64,000 nucleotides of DNA from Gramella sp. Hel_I_59. Lineage in GTDB: Bacteria; Bacteroidota; Bacteroidia; Flavobacteriales; Flavobacteriaceae. The translations under genes were made by a program, and so were the position numbers. Below, piece after piece: positions 18,601 through 25,268 of the stretch. The notes under the pieces were generated by a model. It worked only from the letters and a program-made list of their open reading frames with translations, searched no databases and was not told the origin of the DNA. How positions within the stretch are numbered: the stretch's first letter is position 1; each line of letters begins with the position of its first letter. Where the stretch lies: positions 1,674,001 to 1,738,000 of the forward strand of contig NZ_VFME01000001.1 in assembly GCF_006714895.1 (NCBI RefSeq). Reading direction: 5' to 3'.

Positions 18601-19937
18601 CATCCATCAGCATTTTTAGCAGTTACATTGTATGTACCAGCGGCAAGACCTGTAAAAGATCCGCTTTCCTGGTAATCGCCACCAATACTATATTGAAGAC
18701 CATTTACTGTATTTACAGTGAAAGAACCAGTTGCAGTTTCACAAGTTGGTTGAACTGTATCGGAAACTACTGGAGCATCCGGAGTGTTTGGTTGCTCCTG
18801 AATTACTACTGAAGTAGCTGGTGAGATACATCCATCCGCATTTTTAGCAATTACATTATATGTACCAGCAGCAAGACCTGTAAAAGATCCGCTTGTTTGG
18901 TAATCACCACCAACGCTATATTGAAGACCATTAACTGTAGTTACAGTGATGGATCCAGTTGCAATTTCACAAGTTGTTTGAACTGTATCGGAAACTACTG
19001 GAGCATCAGGAGAATCTAATATTGTTATTGTAGCCGTACCAGTCTCAACCTCATTACCAGGACAGGTGTTGTTAACGATGACTGCTCTATAACTGGTAGT
19101 AACCAAAACATCGGTGGCAGTATAAGTATTAGAGGTATTAGCGATGTCTGTCCAACCTGATCCCTCATTCTTTTGCCATTTAATAACAGCTCCATAATTA
19201 CCGGATAGAGTTAGAACAGTAGAGTTTTGTGTAGAACAATAAGAAGTTGATCCATCAATGCTTCCATTAGCAGCAATATCAATATCAAAACTTTCATAAT
19301 TACAAACATTCGCAGTGATACTTTTACCAGCAAAAGATATATAAGAACCAAGATTAATATTGAAACCGTCAGCTAAATCACAAACATCGATTATTGAACC
19401 ATCCCCAGATAATGGAATCTTAATCTCTATAAATTTATCATCAGCTGGATTATAATCACCTACCGCTGCAATAATTCCACTACCTGTATAAGTTTCTAAA
19501 CTTGTTCCATTATATTTAAAAACGGAGGCCGTATTACCACTGGCATTGACCTGTAATACGACATCTGCGCCTGGAAAGCTGTAAGACTCGCCTTTAAAAG
19601 TTTCTGAAACCAAATCCAGGGTAGGATCGGTATCTATATAATATCTGAAAGTAGCCTGACCAGCATTACCATTGTAGAATCCAAGTAATAGATAAGGTCC
19701 TTCACTGTCACTTTTAACTACTGTATAAACCTGTTTTACATTACAGGTTCCAGTAGCGTTAAGGTCAATATCTCTTACCTGACCACCTGCATACTCACTA
19801 GGCGTATAATTACCATCAGGTATAAATTGCGCATATGCAGTATCTGCACTGAACAGGAAAATAGCTAAAAAAGCCAGTATTAAGCTCTTAGCAAAAGTTG
19901 GACCTGTAATTTTGGTAAAGGTAGTTTTCCAAATCAT
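9654..19937 (-). CDS. Giant SprB-like repeat adhesin with T9SS type B sorting domain
   Basis: About 3427 residues from the ATG at 19937. I prefer this start to 19961 because it gives MIWKTTFTK directly before a normal signal peptide (cleavage after TAYAQ, about residue 37). Order: a unique N-terminal beta region (38-308); sixteen nearly identical 76/77-residue SprB-type repeats (about 309-1525), each with one Cys in QPTCE and one in NADGCIS; seven ~93-residue tandem-95/cadherin-like repeats with acidic DSDPDGD loops that may bind calcium (about 1527-2174); twelve ~82-residue HYR domains (about 2176-3155); a diverged SprB-type copy (about 3163-3240); and a gliding-motility-associated type B C-terminal domain (AVTPNGDNINDFF ... 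IFNRWGAKVFD). It should be secreted by T9SS and displayed with the downstream PorP/SprF protein. Adhesion or motility is inferred; gliding is not shown by this window. Confidence 0.92.
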   Translation of the reverse strand: MIWKTTFTKITGPTFAKSLILAFLAIFLFSADTAYAQFIPDGNYTPSEYAGGQVRDIDLNATGTCNVKQVYTVVKSDSEGPYLLLGFYNGNAGQATFRYYIDTDPTLDLVSETFKGESYSFPGADVVLQVNASGNTASVFKYNGTSLETYTGSGIIAAVGDYNPADDKFIEIKIPLSGDGSIIDVCDLADGFNINLGSYISFAGKSITANVCNYESFDIDIAANGSIDGSTSYCSTQNSTVLTLSGNYGAVIKWQKNEGSGWTDIANTSNTYTATDVLVTTSYRAVIVNNTCPGNEVETGTATITILDSPDAPVVSDTVQTTCEIATGSITVTTVNGLQYSVGGDYQTSGSFTGLAAGTYNVIAKNADGCISPATSVVIQEQPNTPDAPVVSDTVQPTCETATGSFTVNTVNGLQYSIGGDYQESGSFTGLAAGTYNVTAKNADGCISPATSVVIQEQPNTPDAPVVSETVQPTCEIATGSFTVTTVNGLQYSIGGDYQTSGSFTGLAAGTYNVTAKNADGCISPATLVSINQQPNTPDAPVVSETVQPTCETATGSFTVTTVNGLQYSIGGDYQESGSFTGLAAGTYNVTAKNADGCISPATSVVIQEQPNTPDAPVVSETVQPTCETATGSFTVTTVNGLQYSIGGDYQESGSFTGLAAGTYNVTAKNADGCISPATSVSINQQPNTPDAPVVSDTVQPTCETATGSFTVNTVNGLQYSIGGDYQTSGSFTGLAAGTYNITAKNADGCISPATLVSINQQPNTPDAPVVSETVQPTCETATGSITVTTTQGFTYSINETDYQTSGSFTGLAAGTYNVIAKNADGCISPATSVVIQEQPNTPDAPVVSDTVQPTCETATGSFTVNTVNGLQYSIGGDYQESGSFTGLAAGTYNVTAKNADGCISPATSVVIQEQPNTPDAPVVSETVQPTCEIATGSFTVTTVNGLQYSIGGDYQTSGSFTGLAAGTYNVTAKNADGCISPATLVSINQQPNTPDAPVVSDTVQPTCETATGSFTVNTVNGLQYSIGGDYQESGSFTGLAAGTYNVTAKNADGCISPATSVVIQEQPNTPDAPVVSDTVQPTCETATGSITVTTVNDLQYSIGGDYQTSGSFTGLAAGTYNVTAKNADGCISPATSVSINQQPNTPDAPVVSDTVQPTCETATGSITVTTVNDLQYSIGGDYQTSGSFTGLAAGTYNVTAKNADGCISPAISVVIQEQPNTPDAPVVSDTVQPTCETATGSFTVTTVNGLQYSIGGDYQTSGSFTGLAAGTYNVTAKNADGCISPATLVSINQQPNTPDAPVVSETVQPTCETATGSFTVTTVNGLQYSIGGDYQTSGSFTGLAAGTYNITAKNADGCISPATLVSINQQPNTPDAPVVSETVQPTCETATGSITVTTTQGFTYSINETDYQTSGSFTGLAAGTYNVTAKNADGCISPATSVVIQEQPNTPDAPVVSDTVQPTCETATGSITVTTTQGFTYSINETDYQTSGSFTGLAAGTYNVTAKNADGCISPATSVVIQEQPFGAIANNDSASTDEDNSVDINVLSNDFNPEDGELDIVSFTQPSNGTVTQNQDNTFSYSPIENFNGTDTFEYAVTNGNCGTDTATVTVTIGAENDSPIAVDDSASTSEDTPVEIIVLNNDSDPDGDELIVTEVTEPENGSAVINNDGTVTYTPNENFNGTDSFDYTISDGNGGTDTATVTVTIGAENDAPIAVDDSASTTEDTPVEITVLNNDSDPDGDELIVTEVTEPENGSAVINNDGTVTYTPNENFNGTDSFDYTISDGNGGTDTATVTVTIGAENDAPIALDDSASTTEDTPVEITVLNNDSDPDGDELTVIEVTEPENGSAVINNDGTVTYTPNENFNGTDSFDYTISDGNGGTDTATVIVTIGAENDAPIAVDDSASTSEDTPVEITVLNNDSDPDGDELTVTISEAQEPANGTVTIDENGVVTYTPNENFNGTDSFKYTISDGNGGTDTATVTVTVGAENDAPIAVDDAVETDEDNAITVSVLDNDSDPDGDDLSVVSTTTPENGTVVINNDGTITYIPNENFNGTDSFDYTIRDEDGLTDTATVTVTVNPVNDDPIAVDDSATTDQDTAVTISVLDNDSDIDGGDLVVTETTTPEYGEVVININGTITYTPKDSFTGVDTFEYSISDGNGGTDTATVTITVNDTEGPEITCPENLDLNNYPGVCGAVVDFTIPEFTDNAEGATILQTSGPASGETFPVGTTTVSFTATDAAGNTSFCSFDVIVTDTEAPVVEEMEDITVNNDAGVCGAVVDFGMIGATDNCELESVEVTEGLTSGSEFPVGTTTVTYTVTDVSGNTTTESFTVTVNDNEAPEISCPANMTIDTETGVSYATVNFDNATATDNCEVTVQQTGGPVSGSQFEIGTTTVTFTATDAAGNTTECSFTVTVEDNEDPTIVCPETINQENDPGICGAAINFTLPEISDNSGDVSLEQTSGPASGETFPVGTTTVSFTATDAAGNTSFCSFDVIITDSEAPVVEEMENITVNNDAGVCGAVVDFGMIGATDNCELESVEVTEGLTSGSEFPVGTTTVTYTVTDVAGNTTTESFTVTVTDNEVPEINCPANMTIDTETGVSYAIVDFENATATDNCEVTVEQTGGPASGSQFEIGTTTVTFTATDAAGNTSECSFTVTVEDNEDPTIVCQDDIEISNDEDICGAVVEFNTPHGSDNSGEFTVSQTAGLASGETFPVGTTTVSFTATDASGNTSFCSFDVIVTDSEAPVVEEMEDITVNNDPGVCGAVVDFGIIGATDNCELESVEVTEGLTSGSEFPVGTTTVTYTVTDVAGNTTTESFTVTVNDNEAPEISCPANMTINTETGVSYATVNFEDATATDNCEVTVEQTAGPVSGSQFEIGTTTVTFTATDAAGNTSECSFTVTVEDNEDPTIVCQDDIEISNDEDICGAVVEFNTPQGSDNSGEFTVSQTAGLASGETFPVGTTTVTFTVTDAAGNTSECSFDITVTDDQAPELEALENITVNNDAGICGAVVTYEAPTATDNCELAEVTLTEGMESGSEFPIGTTTVTYTATDNNGNTSTSTFTVAVIDNEAPVIECPENITVTVGFGIESSIVEYSMAQTTDNCSGETITMTSGIASGEEFPLGVTTITFEATDASGNTSECSFTVTVEEEPAPAPPAAPEVDVVQPSCSEPTGTITVDVQNGLTYSIDGETYQANGVFTNLSPGTYDVVAQDEFGQLSDLTTIVLAEPVAEDIVLIDNGVVDLCIDDSAFNLFDLIADNEDVGNWIDTDNTGTLDNGFVTPGSLELGTYTFELQIDGNCTQSTFVTVMINDDCVVLDCSVEDVRDSISKAVTPNGDNINDFFTIDTDIACGFTYDLKIFNRWGAKVFDAKNYQNNWDGYSDSSFTSSNQLPSGTYFYVLEIREGNFEPIQGYIYLGTK
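10470..13410 (-). repeat. Twelve HYR domains arranged as a 735-bp three-domain super-repeat
   Basis: Twelve HYR-type domains of about 82 residues, each starting D(N/S/T)E(A/D)P and containing FPVGTTTV or FEIGTTTV and TDxxGN. They cycle as three types (CPANM..., CPETI/CQDDI..., VEEMEDITV...). The DNA repeats with a 735-bp period: the same 10 bases occur at 11661, 12396 and 13131. Confidence 0.87.
13414..15356 (-). repeat. Seven tandem ~279-bp cadherin-like (tandem-95) units in the adhesin gene
   Basis: Seven units of about 93 residues beginning AxDDSASTxEDTPVE. The central copies are nearly identical in DNA: the same segment occurs at about 14380, 14659 and 14938, exactly 279 bases apart. Each carries an acidic DSDPDGD(E/D)L loop of the kind that binds calcium in this fold. 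Confidence 0.88.
15361..19011 (-). repeat. Sixteen tandem 228/231-bp units (SprB-type repeats) in the adhesin gene
   Basis: Sixteen in-frame copies, 76 residues each; three copies (about 15365-15595, 15596-15826 and 17422-17654) are one codon longer and carry the variant YSINETDYQ instead of YSIGGDYQ. Copies end alternately in SINQQPNTPDAP or VIQEQPNTPDAP. DNA identity is high enough that a rare variant pattern marks larger copied blocks: about 16970-17530 reappears at 18340-18900 (offset 1371 bp = six units), and about 15690-15960 reappears at 17520-17790 (offset 1827 bp = eight units). Length variation by recombination is likely. Confidence 0.9.
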
Positions 19938-20466
19938 ATCAATAATGTTTAGAATTATCAATTCTATTTTTTCTCGGTCTTAGCGAGTTTGTTCGAATAA
20001 TTTCAATAGGGTAACTTCCAGAGAAAAACAATCTTTTCTTCTGATTTGGGGAATACATTAAAATTTGAAAGACAGCCTGTAGTTTTGAGGAACTACTTTA
20101 GAGAAGTGTGGGGGTGACTCTATTATGGTGCAATTCTGAAGTAAAATTAGAGAGAATAAAGGGCTGAAGTGTGTAATAATCAGCTTTTTAGATATAACGT
20201 AATATAATCTCGTTCAAAGGCTGTATACAATCCCTAGATTGCGTGATAAAATACAATCTAAAAAATCATCTGTCAGAATTTTGTAGGAATTTAAGAATCG
20301 CCGCGGAACAAATTTCTTAAATTTGATGTCGTTATAAGGTATAAGTGACTGAATATCAATTATAAAACAAACGTAATTTTTGTAGTCCGTTAAATTTTAG
20401 AATTGTGGGTAAAAAAGAAGATTTGTGTACAATATCCGACAAAGTGCATGTTTTTAACTTCCGGTA

Positions 20467-20499
20467 TGAAATGTGATAGAATCCATCAGAAACATTTCA
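20467..20499. promoter_or_regulatory. 8-bp perfect inverted repeat upstream of pdxH
   Basis: TGAAATGT (20467-20474) and ACATTTCA (20492-20499) are perfect inverted arms around 17 bases, 46 bases before the pdxH ATG. It could be an operator or a leader hairpin. The rest of the 19938-20544 gap is AT-rich, with CAATC/GATTG half-sites at 20228-20260, and I see no gene in it. Confidence 0.4.
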
Positions 20500-20544
20500 A
20501 TCTTACTTTCGAAACTCGTAAATTGCAGGAAAAGCGGCCTATAA

Positions 20545-21189
20545 ATGAACAAAAATCTCAACGATTATCGTAAATCCTACGAAAAGGATCGAATAGAGGA
20601 TAATGCTATTCCTGAAGACCCTTTACAATTTTTTCAGGAGTGGTTCAACCAGGCTGATAATTCAGAAGATATTTTTGAAGCCAATGCAATGAACATCGCT
20701 ACGGTTGGAAAAAATATGATCCCAAAGTCACGGATTATTTTATTAAAAGCTTTCGGACTGGAGGGTTTTCATTTCTATACAAATTACTCTTCAGATAAAG
20801 GAAAAGCACTGGCTGAAAATCCTAACTGTTGCCTTTCATTTTTCTGGCCAGAGCTTGAAAAACAGGTCATCATCCAGGGAACTGCAGTAAAAATTTCCGA
20901 AGAACAGTCGGTAGCATATTTTCATTCAAGACCTAAAGGCAGTCAATTAGGGGCAATGGCTTCAGATCAAAGTTCTGTGATTCCTTCAAGAGCATATCTT
21001 GAAGAAAAATTGTCCAGTCTTGAAGAAAAATATGATTCAGAAGAAATTCCGAAGCCAAAAGACTGGGGAGGATATGTCTTCCAGCCAGAAACATTTGAAT
21101 TCTGGCAGGGAAGGGAAAGCCGCTTGCATGACCGCATACGATACAAAAAAACTACCAACTCCTGGAAATACGAACGTTTAGCACCATAA
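20545..21189 (+). CDS. pdxH: Pyridoxamine 5'-phosphate oxidase
   Basis: Oxidises pyridoxine or pyridoxamine 5'-phosphate to pyridoxal 5'-phosphate using FMN and oxygen; cytoplasmic and a homodimer in the family. The 214-residue length is normal. Characteristic segments are DPLQFFQEWFNQA near the N terminus, the FMN-binding SRIILLKAF and FYTNYSSDKGKAL strands, RPKGSQLGAMASDQS, and the C-terminal PEFWQGRESRLHDR-type signature (here FEFWQGRESRLHDRIRY), followed by the final WKYERLAP. It starts a plus-strand run with sixA-like, ppk1 and ppx genes separated by 3, 5 and -4 bases. This suggests one operon, although vitamin B6 and polyphosphate have no obvious link. Confidence 0.96.
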   Translation: MNKNLNDYRKSYEKDRIEDNAIPEDPLQFFQEWFNQADNSEDIFEANAMNIATVGKNMIPKSRIILLKAFGLEGFHFYTNYSSDKGKALAENPNCCLSFFWPELEKQVIIQGTAVKISEEQSVAYFHSRPKGSQLGAMASDQSSVIPSRAYLEEKLSSLEEKYDSEEIPKPKDWGGYVFQPETFEFWQGRESRLHDRIRYKKTTNSWKYERLAP

Positions 21190-21192
21190 TTT

Positions 21193-21678
21193 ATGAAGCG
21201 ATTAATTTTAGTAAGACATGGCAAATCATCCTGGGCGAATGAACTTCCGGATCACAAACGACCACTAAAGAAAAGAGCTTATAAAGATGCTGAACTAGTT
21301 CTTAAAAACTTCCAGAATTTCTATCAGCAAGGCGGATTGTTCTGGACTAGTTACGCCGTTCGCGCACATGAAACTGCGAAGCTATTTAAGAAGAATTTGA
21401 ATGTAAAAGATCCAGATTTTGTGGTAAAAGAAGAGCTTTACACCTTCAATCAAAATGAGTTACTTAGAGAGATACAGCAATGTCCTGATGATCGGGATCA
21501 ACTTATAGTGTTTGGTCACAATCCAGCTATGACGATCCTTGTTAATTTTCTTGGAGATAAGAAATTCGATAATGTTCCAACAACGGGCCTCACAGTGATC
21601 GATTTTGAAACTGATTCCTGGCAAAGCATTGATGGAGGTAAAACCATTCTGCATCTATTCCCTAAAAATCTCCGCTAA
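21193..21678 (+). CDS. SixA-like histidine phosphatase family protein
   Basis: A 161-residue member of the phosphoglycerate-mutase-like histidine phosphatase superfamily. The catalytic RHGKSSW motif is at residues 8-14, the arginine of the YAVRAHETA segment comes next, and the second catalytic histidine is in VFGHNPAM (about residue 112). The size and the RHGKSSW form fit the SixA subgroup, whose E. coli member removes phosphate from a histidine phosphotransfer domain. No such target is encoded nearby, so the substrate is unknown. It lies 3 bases after pdxH and 5 bases before ppk1 and is clearly co-transcribed with polyphosphate genes; a role connected with phosphate metabolism is only inference. 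Confidence 0.88.
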   Translation: MKRLILVRHGKSSWANELPDHKRPLKKRAYKDAELVLKNFQNFYQQGGLFWTSYAVRAHETAKLFKKNLNVKDPDFVVKEELYTFNQNELLREIQQCPDDRDQLIVFGHNPAMTILVNFLGDKKFDNVPTTGLTVIDFETDSWQSIDGGKTILHLFPKNLR

Positions 21679-21683
21679 AATTT

Positions 21684-23786
21684 ATGGCTAATAAGAAATA
21701 TACGAACCGCGAATTAAGCTGGTTAAGCTTTAACGCGAGAGTTTTACAGGAAGCGGCAGACGAAACAGTGCCTTTGATAGAAAGATTGAGATTCCTGGGA
21801 ATCTTCTCAAATAACCTTGATGAATTCTTTAAGGTGCGTTATGCAACCGTTAAACGGATTGATCTTGCCGGGAAAGCTGCTAAAAGTGTTCTTGGCGGAA
21901 TTAAGGCGAGTAAACTTCTGGAGGCAATTACCAAAATCGTAATAGATCAACAGTCTGAAAGTCTCAAGATCCTTGAAGACATTCAGGAACAGCTAAAGGA
22001 ACACAATATTCACGTTATCAATGAGAATGAAGTAACCTACAAACAGCAGGACTTTATTAAAAACTATTTTTTAAGCAAGGTGAGTCCGGCCCTGGTTACT
22101 ATTATTCTGAATGAACTTCCGGAAATGCCGTCTTTAAAGGATTCCGCAGCATATCTGGCGGTGAAGATGGTTATGACAGAAGAAGTAGAGCAGAAAGATG
22201 GAATAGACAGGATCTTAAAGAGAAAAACTAAGGAAAAACGGTATGTCTTAATTGAGATCCCACGGAATATCGAACGATTTGTGGTACTTCCAGAGGAGGA
22301 TGGTAAGCAATACATTATTCTTCTTGATGACCTCATTCGGTATAACCTGCATACTATTTTCAATATTTTCGATTATGAGAGTCTTTCGGCACACATGATC
22401 AAAATTACACGGGACGCTGGACTGGATCTGGATAGTGACCTTAGTAAAAGCTTTATTGAAAAGATTTCAGATAGTGTAAAGGACCGAATAAAAGGCGATC
22501 CTGTTCGCTTTGTATATGACAAGAATATTGATAGCGAGACGCTTACTTATTTGATGAATAAAATGGGTATCGATTCTACCGATAGTATCATACCTGGCGG
22601 TCGATATCATAACAGGAGGGATTATATGGATTTTCCGAGTCTTGGAGGGCCAGAGCTACAATTCGAAAAACGGGAGCCCCTGCCAATTCCCGGCTTGATT
22701 CTCCAAACAAGTGTTCTAAAGGGTATTGCTGAAAAGGATTACCTATTATATACTCCTTACCAGAGTTTTGCTTATGTAGTTAAATTCTTGAGAGAGGCAG
22801 CCCTGGATCCAAAGGTTAAAACAATTAAGATCACAATCTACAGGCTGGCAAAGATTTCACATATCGCCAGCTCCCTGATCAACGCTGTTAAAAATGGCAA
22901 AAAAGTAACTGTTCAGATCGAATTGCGAGCAAGGTTCGATGAAGTAGCAAATATTCGTTATGCTGAACAAATGCAGGAAGAAGGTGTTAATTTAATTTTT
23001 GGAGTTCCGGGACTTAAAGTACATTGTAAAACCTGTGTGATAGAGCGTGAAGAAGAAGGTAAACTCAAGAGATACGGTTTTATAAGTACAGGAAACTTTA
23101 ATGAAAATACCTCCAAGCTATATACAGATTATACGCTTTTCACCGCAGATGCTGCTATTCTGAAGGAAGTAGATATGCTCTTTGAATTTTTCGAGACGAA
23201 TTACAAGGTTAACAAGTATAAGCATTTGATAGTTTCGCCACATTATACGAGACATGTCATTTATAATCTTATTCAGACTGAAATAGATAATGCGAAGAAC
23301 GGAAAGCCTGCAGGTATCAGATTAAAGTTGAATAGTTTATCAGATAATGGAGTGATTGATAAATTATACATGGCCAGTAAAGCCGGTGTGAAAATTAAAT
23401 TGATTGTTCGCGGAATCTGTTGCCTCAATCCGGGCATTGAAGGAATTAGTGATAATATCGAAGCTATCAGCATTGTAGATAAATTTCTGGAGCATCCAAG
23501 AGTTTATATTTTCGAGAATGGTGGAAATCGTAAGGTTTATATTTCATCTGCAGACCTTATGACTAGAAATCTCGATCAACGGGTTGAAATTTCCTGTCCG
23601 ATTTATGATGAAGATATCAAGCAGGAACTTATTGAAACCTTCGAAATTAGCTGGAGTGATAATGTGAAAGCCAGAACACATTGTAGAGGAATGGACAATC
23701 CTTACAGACGTACCGATGGTGAAAAGGTAAGGTCCCAGTTCGCACTTTATGATTATTATTTAAGAAAAACTGAAATTTACGAATGA
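21684..23786 (+). CDS. ppk1: Polyphosphate kinase 1
   Basis: Reversibly polymerises the gamma-phosphate of ATP into inorganic polyphosphate. At 700 residues it has full length. It opens with the N-domain signature NRELSWLSFNARVLQEA, then a head domain, and two phospholipase-D-like C-terminal domains. The autophosphorylated histidine is in GLKVHCKTCVIER, followed by STGNFNENTSKLYTDYT. The second catalytic histidine is in FLEHPRVYIFENGG, followed by YISSADLMTRNLDQRVE. The stop overlaps the ppx start by 4 bases (ATGA), so kinase and exopolyphosphatase-type partner are translationally coupled. Confidence 0.97.
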   Translation: MANKKYTNRELSWLSFNARVLQEAADETVPLIERLRFLGIFSNNLDEFFKVRYATVKRIDLAGKAAKSVLGGIKASKLLEAITKIVIDQQSESLKILEDIQEQLKEHNIHVINENEVTYKQQDFIKNYFLSKVSPALVTIILNELPEMPSLKDSAAYLAVKMVMTEEVEQKDGIDRILKRKTKEKRYVLIEIPRNIERFVVLPEEDGKQYIILLDDLIRYNLHTIFNIFDYESLSAHMIKITRDAGLDLDSDLSKSFIEKISDSVKDRIKGDPVRFVYDKNIDSETLTYLMNKMGIDSTDSIIPGGRYHNRRDYMDFPSLGGPELQFEKREPLPIPGLILQTSVLKGIAEKDYLLYTPYQSFAYVVKFLREAALDPKVKTIKITIYRLAKISHIASSLINAVKNGKKVTVQIELRARFDEVANIRYAEQMQEEGVNLIFGVPGLKVHCKTCVIEREEEGKLKRYGFISTGNFNENTSKLYTDYTLFTADAAILKEVDMLFEFFETNYKVNKYKHLIVSPHYTRHVIYNLIQTEIDNAKNGKPAGIRLKLNSLSDNGVIDKLYMASKAGVKIKLIVRGICCLNPGIEGISDNIEAISIVDKFLEHPRVYIFENGGNRKVYISSADLMTRNLDQRVEISCPIYDEDIKQELIETFEISWSDNVKARTHCRGMDNPYRRTDGEKVRSQFALYDYYLRKTEIYE

Positions 23787-24685
23787 TCAAACAAAAAAAT
23801 TTCGCCGCTATAGATATTGGATCCAATGCTGTAAGACTATTGGTATCAACTATCACCGAAAAAGAGGGTAAAGAACCAATGTTTCGTAAAACCTCTCTAG
23901 TACGTGTACCTATAAGACTGGGCGCAGATGTGTTCCTGAAGAAGAAAGTTTCAGAAAAGAATACCATGCGTATGATAGATACGATGCATGCCTTTAATCT
24001 TTTAATGAAATCTCATGGCGTGGAAAAATATAAGGCATACGCAACGTCGGCAATGCGGGAAGCAACAAATGGGAACGAGATTGCCACTATAATAAAGGAG
24101 AAATCTGGAATTAATATAGAAATCATTGACGGATCTCATGAAGCTGCGATCATCGCCGCTACAGATCTCCACGCACTTATCCAGAACGATTGTAATTATC
24201 TATATGTGGATGTTGGGGGTGGAAGTACAGAGTACACCATGTATAGTAATGGGAAAACGGTCGCTTCCAGATCGTTCAAAGTTGGAACTGTTAGAATGAT
24301 GGAAGACCTTGTTGAGCATCGTACCTGGGAAGAAATGCGGGAATGGGTTAAAGAAACTACCAGGGATTACGATGATATTGATCTTATAGGTTCCGGAGGA
24401 AATATCAACAATATTTTCAAAACCAGTGCAAAGAAGGAAGGGAAGGCTCTTAGTTTGAAGTATATGAAAGACTATGATGAAAAACTGAATTCTTATACTT
24501 ACGAGGAGCGAATCACCGAACTGGATCTAAAGAATGACCGTGCAGACGTGATCATTCCAGCTACGAAGATCTATGTAAACTCCATGAAATGGGCTCGTGC
24601 CAACTGGATCCATGTACCTAAAATCGGACTTGCAGATGGTATCATTAAATCTCTTTATAATGATTCTAAGAGGAAAAAGGTCTAA
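23783..24685 (+). CDS. Ppx/GppA family exopolyphosphatase-type phosphatase
   Basis: A 300-residue member of the ASKHA fold family that degrades polyphosphate or pppGpp. The phosphate-1 loop is IDIGSNAVRLLV (about residues 11-22), the central loop YATSAMREATNG is typical, and the phosphate-2 loop is LYVDVGGGSTEY (about 146-157). It is the short form: only the two ASKHA domains, with no C-terminal HD-like extension, as usual in Bacteroidota. It overlaps ppk1 by 4 bases, which favours exopolyphosphatase over GppA activity, but sequence alone does not separate the two. Its 3' end overlaps the convergent miaE stop by 4 bases, so no terminator fits between them. Confidence 0.92.
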   Translation: MIKQKNFAAIDIGSNAVRLLVSTITEKEGKEPMFRKTSLVRVPIRLGADVFLKKKVSEKNTMRMIDTMHAFNLLMKSHGVEKYKAYATSAMREATNGNEIATIIKEKSGINIEIIDGSHEAAIIAATDLHALIQNDCNYLYVDVGGGSTEYTMYSNGKTVASRSFKVGTVRMMEDLVEHRTWEEMREWVKETTRDYDDIDLIGSGGNINNIFKTSAKKEGKALSLKYMKDYDEKLNSYTYEERITELDLKNDRADVIIPATKIYVNSMKWARANWIHVPKIGLADGIIKSLYNDSKRKKV

Positions 24686-25266
24686 CCGTGAATACTTTCT
24701 TTAGTTCCCAGGTCTTTCATGATCTTAGCTTCAAATTCCAGTAGATCTTCCCATTTTTGATCTACTACTTTCCGGTCTTCGCCATATTGCCGGGCGAACT
24801 TCAGGAACATCGTATAGTGGTTCGCTTCGCTTATCATAAGGTCACGATAAAATTTTGCCAGATCTTTATTTTCCAGTTCTTCAGAAAGTAGTCTGAAACG
24901 TTCGCAGCTACGGGCTTCGATCAAACCAGCGATAAGAAGACGATGTACCAGTTGAGTGGATCTGCTACCACCCTTAGGGAAAAACTTTAAAAGTTGTATA
25001 ACATATTCATCTTTACGATCCCAACCCATTTTGAATCCCATATTTAGCAGACGGTCGTGTACCATTTTGAAATGCCCCATTTCTTCTCTTGCAAGTGCGG
25101 TCATGGCGTTCACAAGGTCAGAATATTCCGGGAAACTTACGATGAGGGAAATAGCTGTTGAAGCTGCTTTTTGTTCACAGTATGCGTGATCAACAAGAAT
25201 CTCTTCAATATTTTTCTCTGCAATATCAGCCCATCTCGGGTCGGTAGGTAATTTTAATCCTAACAT
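24682..25266 (-). CDS. miaE: tRNA 2-methylthio-N6-isopentenyladenosine(37) hydroxylase (MiaE family)
   Basis: A non-haem di-iron monooxygenase that hydroxylates the isopentenyl group of ms2i6A37 in tRNAs. The 194-residue protein is all helical, with a ferritin-like set of iron ligands: the Glu of DHAYCEQKA, the EExxH of AREEMGHF, the Glu of IEARSCERF and the ExxH of SEANHYTMF. All are present. MiaA and MiaB, which make its substrate, are not in this window. It follows dnaX by 2 bases on the minus strand and its 3' end overlaps the ppx gene by 4 bases. Activity is inferred from family and complete ligand set. Confidence 0.92.
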   Translation of the reverse strand: MLGLKLPTDPRWADIAEKNIEEILVDHAYCEQKAASTAISLIVSFPEYSDLVNAMTALAREEMGHFKMVHDRLLNMGFKMGWDRKDEYVIQLLKFFPKGGSRSTQLVHRLLIAGLIEARSCERFRLLSEELENKDLAKFYRDLMISEANHYTMFLKFARQYGEDRKVVDQKWEDLLEFEAKIMKDLGTKESIHG

Positions 25267-25268
25267 AA

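Noticed and set aside
15361..19011. Regular 228-bp repeats as a possible CRISPR or satellite array
   Set aside because: The units are in frame, code for protein and lack spacers of the CRISPR type.
20467..20571. A 34-codon frame (MKCDRIHQKHF...) overlapping the pdxH start
   Set aside because: It contains the inverted repeat, overlaps pdxH in another frame and has no sign of coding composition.
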